Origin: Palsa-459 sp035510855
GTDB lineage: Bacteria > Actinomycetota > Acidimicrobiia > Acidimicrobiales > RAAP-2
Assembly: GCA_035510855.1 (NCBI GenBank)
Contig: DATKGG010000055.1
Span: 1 to 39,821 of the forward strand
Direction: 5' to 3'
Length of the DNA: 39,821 bases
The position numbers and the translations under genes were made by a program. The notes beneath the pieces are model-generated. The model saw nothing but the letters and a program-made list of their open reading frames with translations. It was not told the DNA's origin and ran no database searches. The stretch's first letter is position 1; every line of letters starts with the position of its first letter. Below, piece after piece: positions 39,642-39,821 of this stretch.

Positions 39642-39647
39642 TAACCT
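39642..39647 (+). promoter_or_regulatory. -10 box (TAACCT) upstream of tRNA-Thr
   Basis: TAACCT ends ten bases before the mature tRNA 5' end, so the precursor would have a leader of only a few bases. Confidence 0.4.
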
Positions 39648-39657
39648 GCACGATCTC

Positions 39658-39732
39658 GCCTGGGTAGCTCAGTGGTAGAGCAACGCACTCGTAATGCGTA
39701 GGTCATGGGTTCAAATCCCATCCCAGGCTCCA
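39658..39732 (+). tRNA. tRNA-Thr (anticodon CGT), CCA encoded
   Basis: Acceptor GCCTGGG pairs with CCCAGGC; the D-arm GCTC/GAGC, the anticodon stem ACGCA/TGCGT with loop CTCGTAA, and the T-arm ATGGG-TTCAAAT-CCCAT are complete. The anticodon CGT reads the threonine codon ACG. Discriminator T is followed by an encoded CCA (39730-39732). I see nothing recognisable in the last 89 bases of the window. Confidence 0.97.
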
Positions 39733-39821
39733 CAGTCTCCGGATCGTTCGCCCAGTTCAGACTCTGCATGCGCGTGCTTGCTCTGCGACGCCCTGCACTG
39801 TGCGCGCCTTCCCTCTCCTAC

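Noticed and set aside
1..39821. CRISPR array, insertion sequence, prophage or integrase
   Set aside because: No regularly spaced direct repeats, transposase, integrase or phage structural genes were seen on either strand.

Overview
The window looks like an ordinary chromosomal stretch of a high-GC actinobacterium, most likely a deep-branching one of the Acidimicrobiia type; this placement is inferred from gene content, not from a tree. Supporting signs are a WhiB-family regulator beside a pair of ArsA-type ATPases, a GlnR-like regulator with both type I and type II glutamine synthetases, an RskA-type anti-sigma factor, a DUF929/VKOR disulfide cluster, a lysine-rich topoisomerase I tail, frequent GTG starts and 4-base GTGA/ATGA overlaps. 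I see no insertion sequence, prophage, integrase or CRISPR array.

Layout. 1-6.1 kb: 3' part of an AtuA/DUF1446 gene, a small membrane methyltransferase, a secreted pentapeptide-repeat protein and a secreted S53 (sedolisin) peptidase with two IPT/TIG domains. 6.1-8.95 kb: tRNA-Pro(CGG), an ECF sigma factor/anti-sigma pair, a CorC-like CBS protein and a single-domain response regulator. 9.0-11.4 kb: two ArsA/Get3-like ATPases divergent from a WhiB protein. 11.4-13.8 kb: a DUF929-VKOR-DUF929 operon, probably for extracytoplasmic disulfide formation. 13.9-19.2 kb: Nudix hydrolase and MBL hydrolase (coupled), an Mrp/ApbC Fe-S carrier divergent from an IscA/ErpA-like protein, then a condensed xanthine-dehydrogenase-like fusion and a RidA protein. 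19.2-22.4 kb: a nitrogen operon of type II glutamine synthetase, type I glutamine synthetase and a GlnR-like regulator. 22.6-26 kb: NAD synthetase, an unknown helical protein and a group-2 sigma-70 factor. 26.1-30.8 kb: HAD phosphatase, two TrkA-like RCK proteins and a divergent APC permease with a fused C-terminal OB-fold. 30.9-37.9 kb: H+-pyrophosphatase, topoisomerase I, thymidylate kinase and DNA polymerase III delta prime. 37.9-39.8 kb: a secreted PHM/DBH-like copper monooxygenase, a lipoprotein and tRNA-Thr(CGT).

How the genes work together. Three modules stand out. The VKOR protein sits between two membrane-anchored thioredoxin-like DUF929 paralogues (CPYC and CSFC motifs), which looks like an oxidase with two dedicated thiol partners. 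Two glutamine synthetases of different types are overlapped or closely followed by their likely regulator. The APC permease carries as a fused domain the OB-fold that, in mycobacteria, is encoded separately near the same trkA/permease locus. A recurrent regulatory theme is a TANNNT -10 box ending exactly 6 bases before the start codon in at least eight genes. This fits leaderless transcripts, while genes inside operons or with true leaders carry Shine-Dalgarno sequences.

The most notable individual items are the copper monooxygenase with all six expected metal ligands, the DUF929-VKOR cluster, the permease-OB fusion, the basic histone-like tail on the type II glutamine synthetase, and the xanthine-dehydrogenase-like gene whose first domain requires a CTG or other non-standard start.
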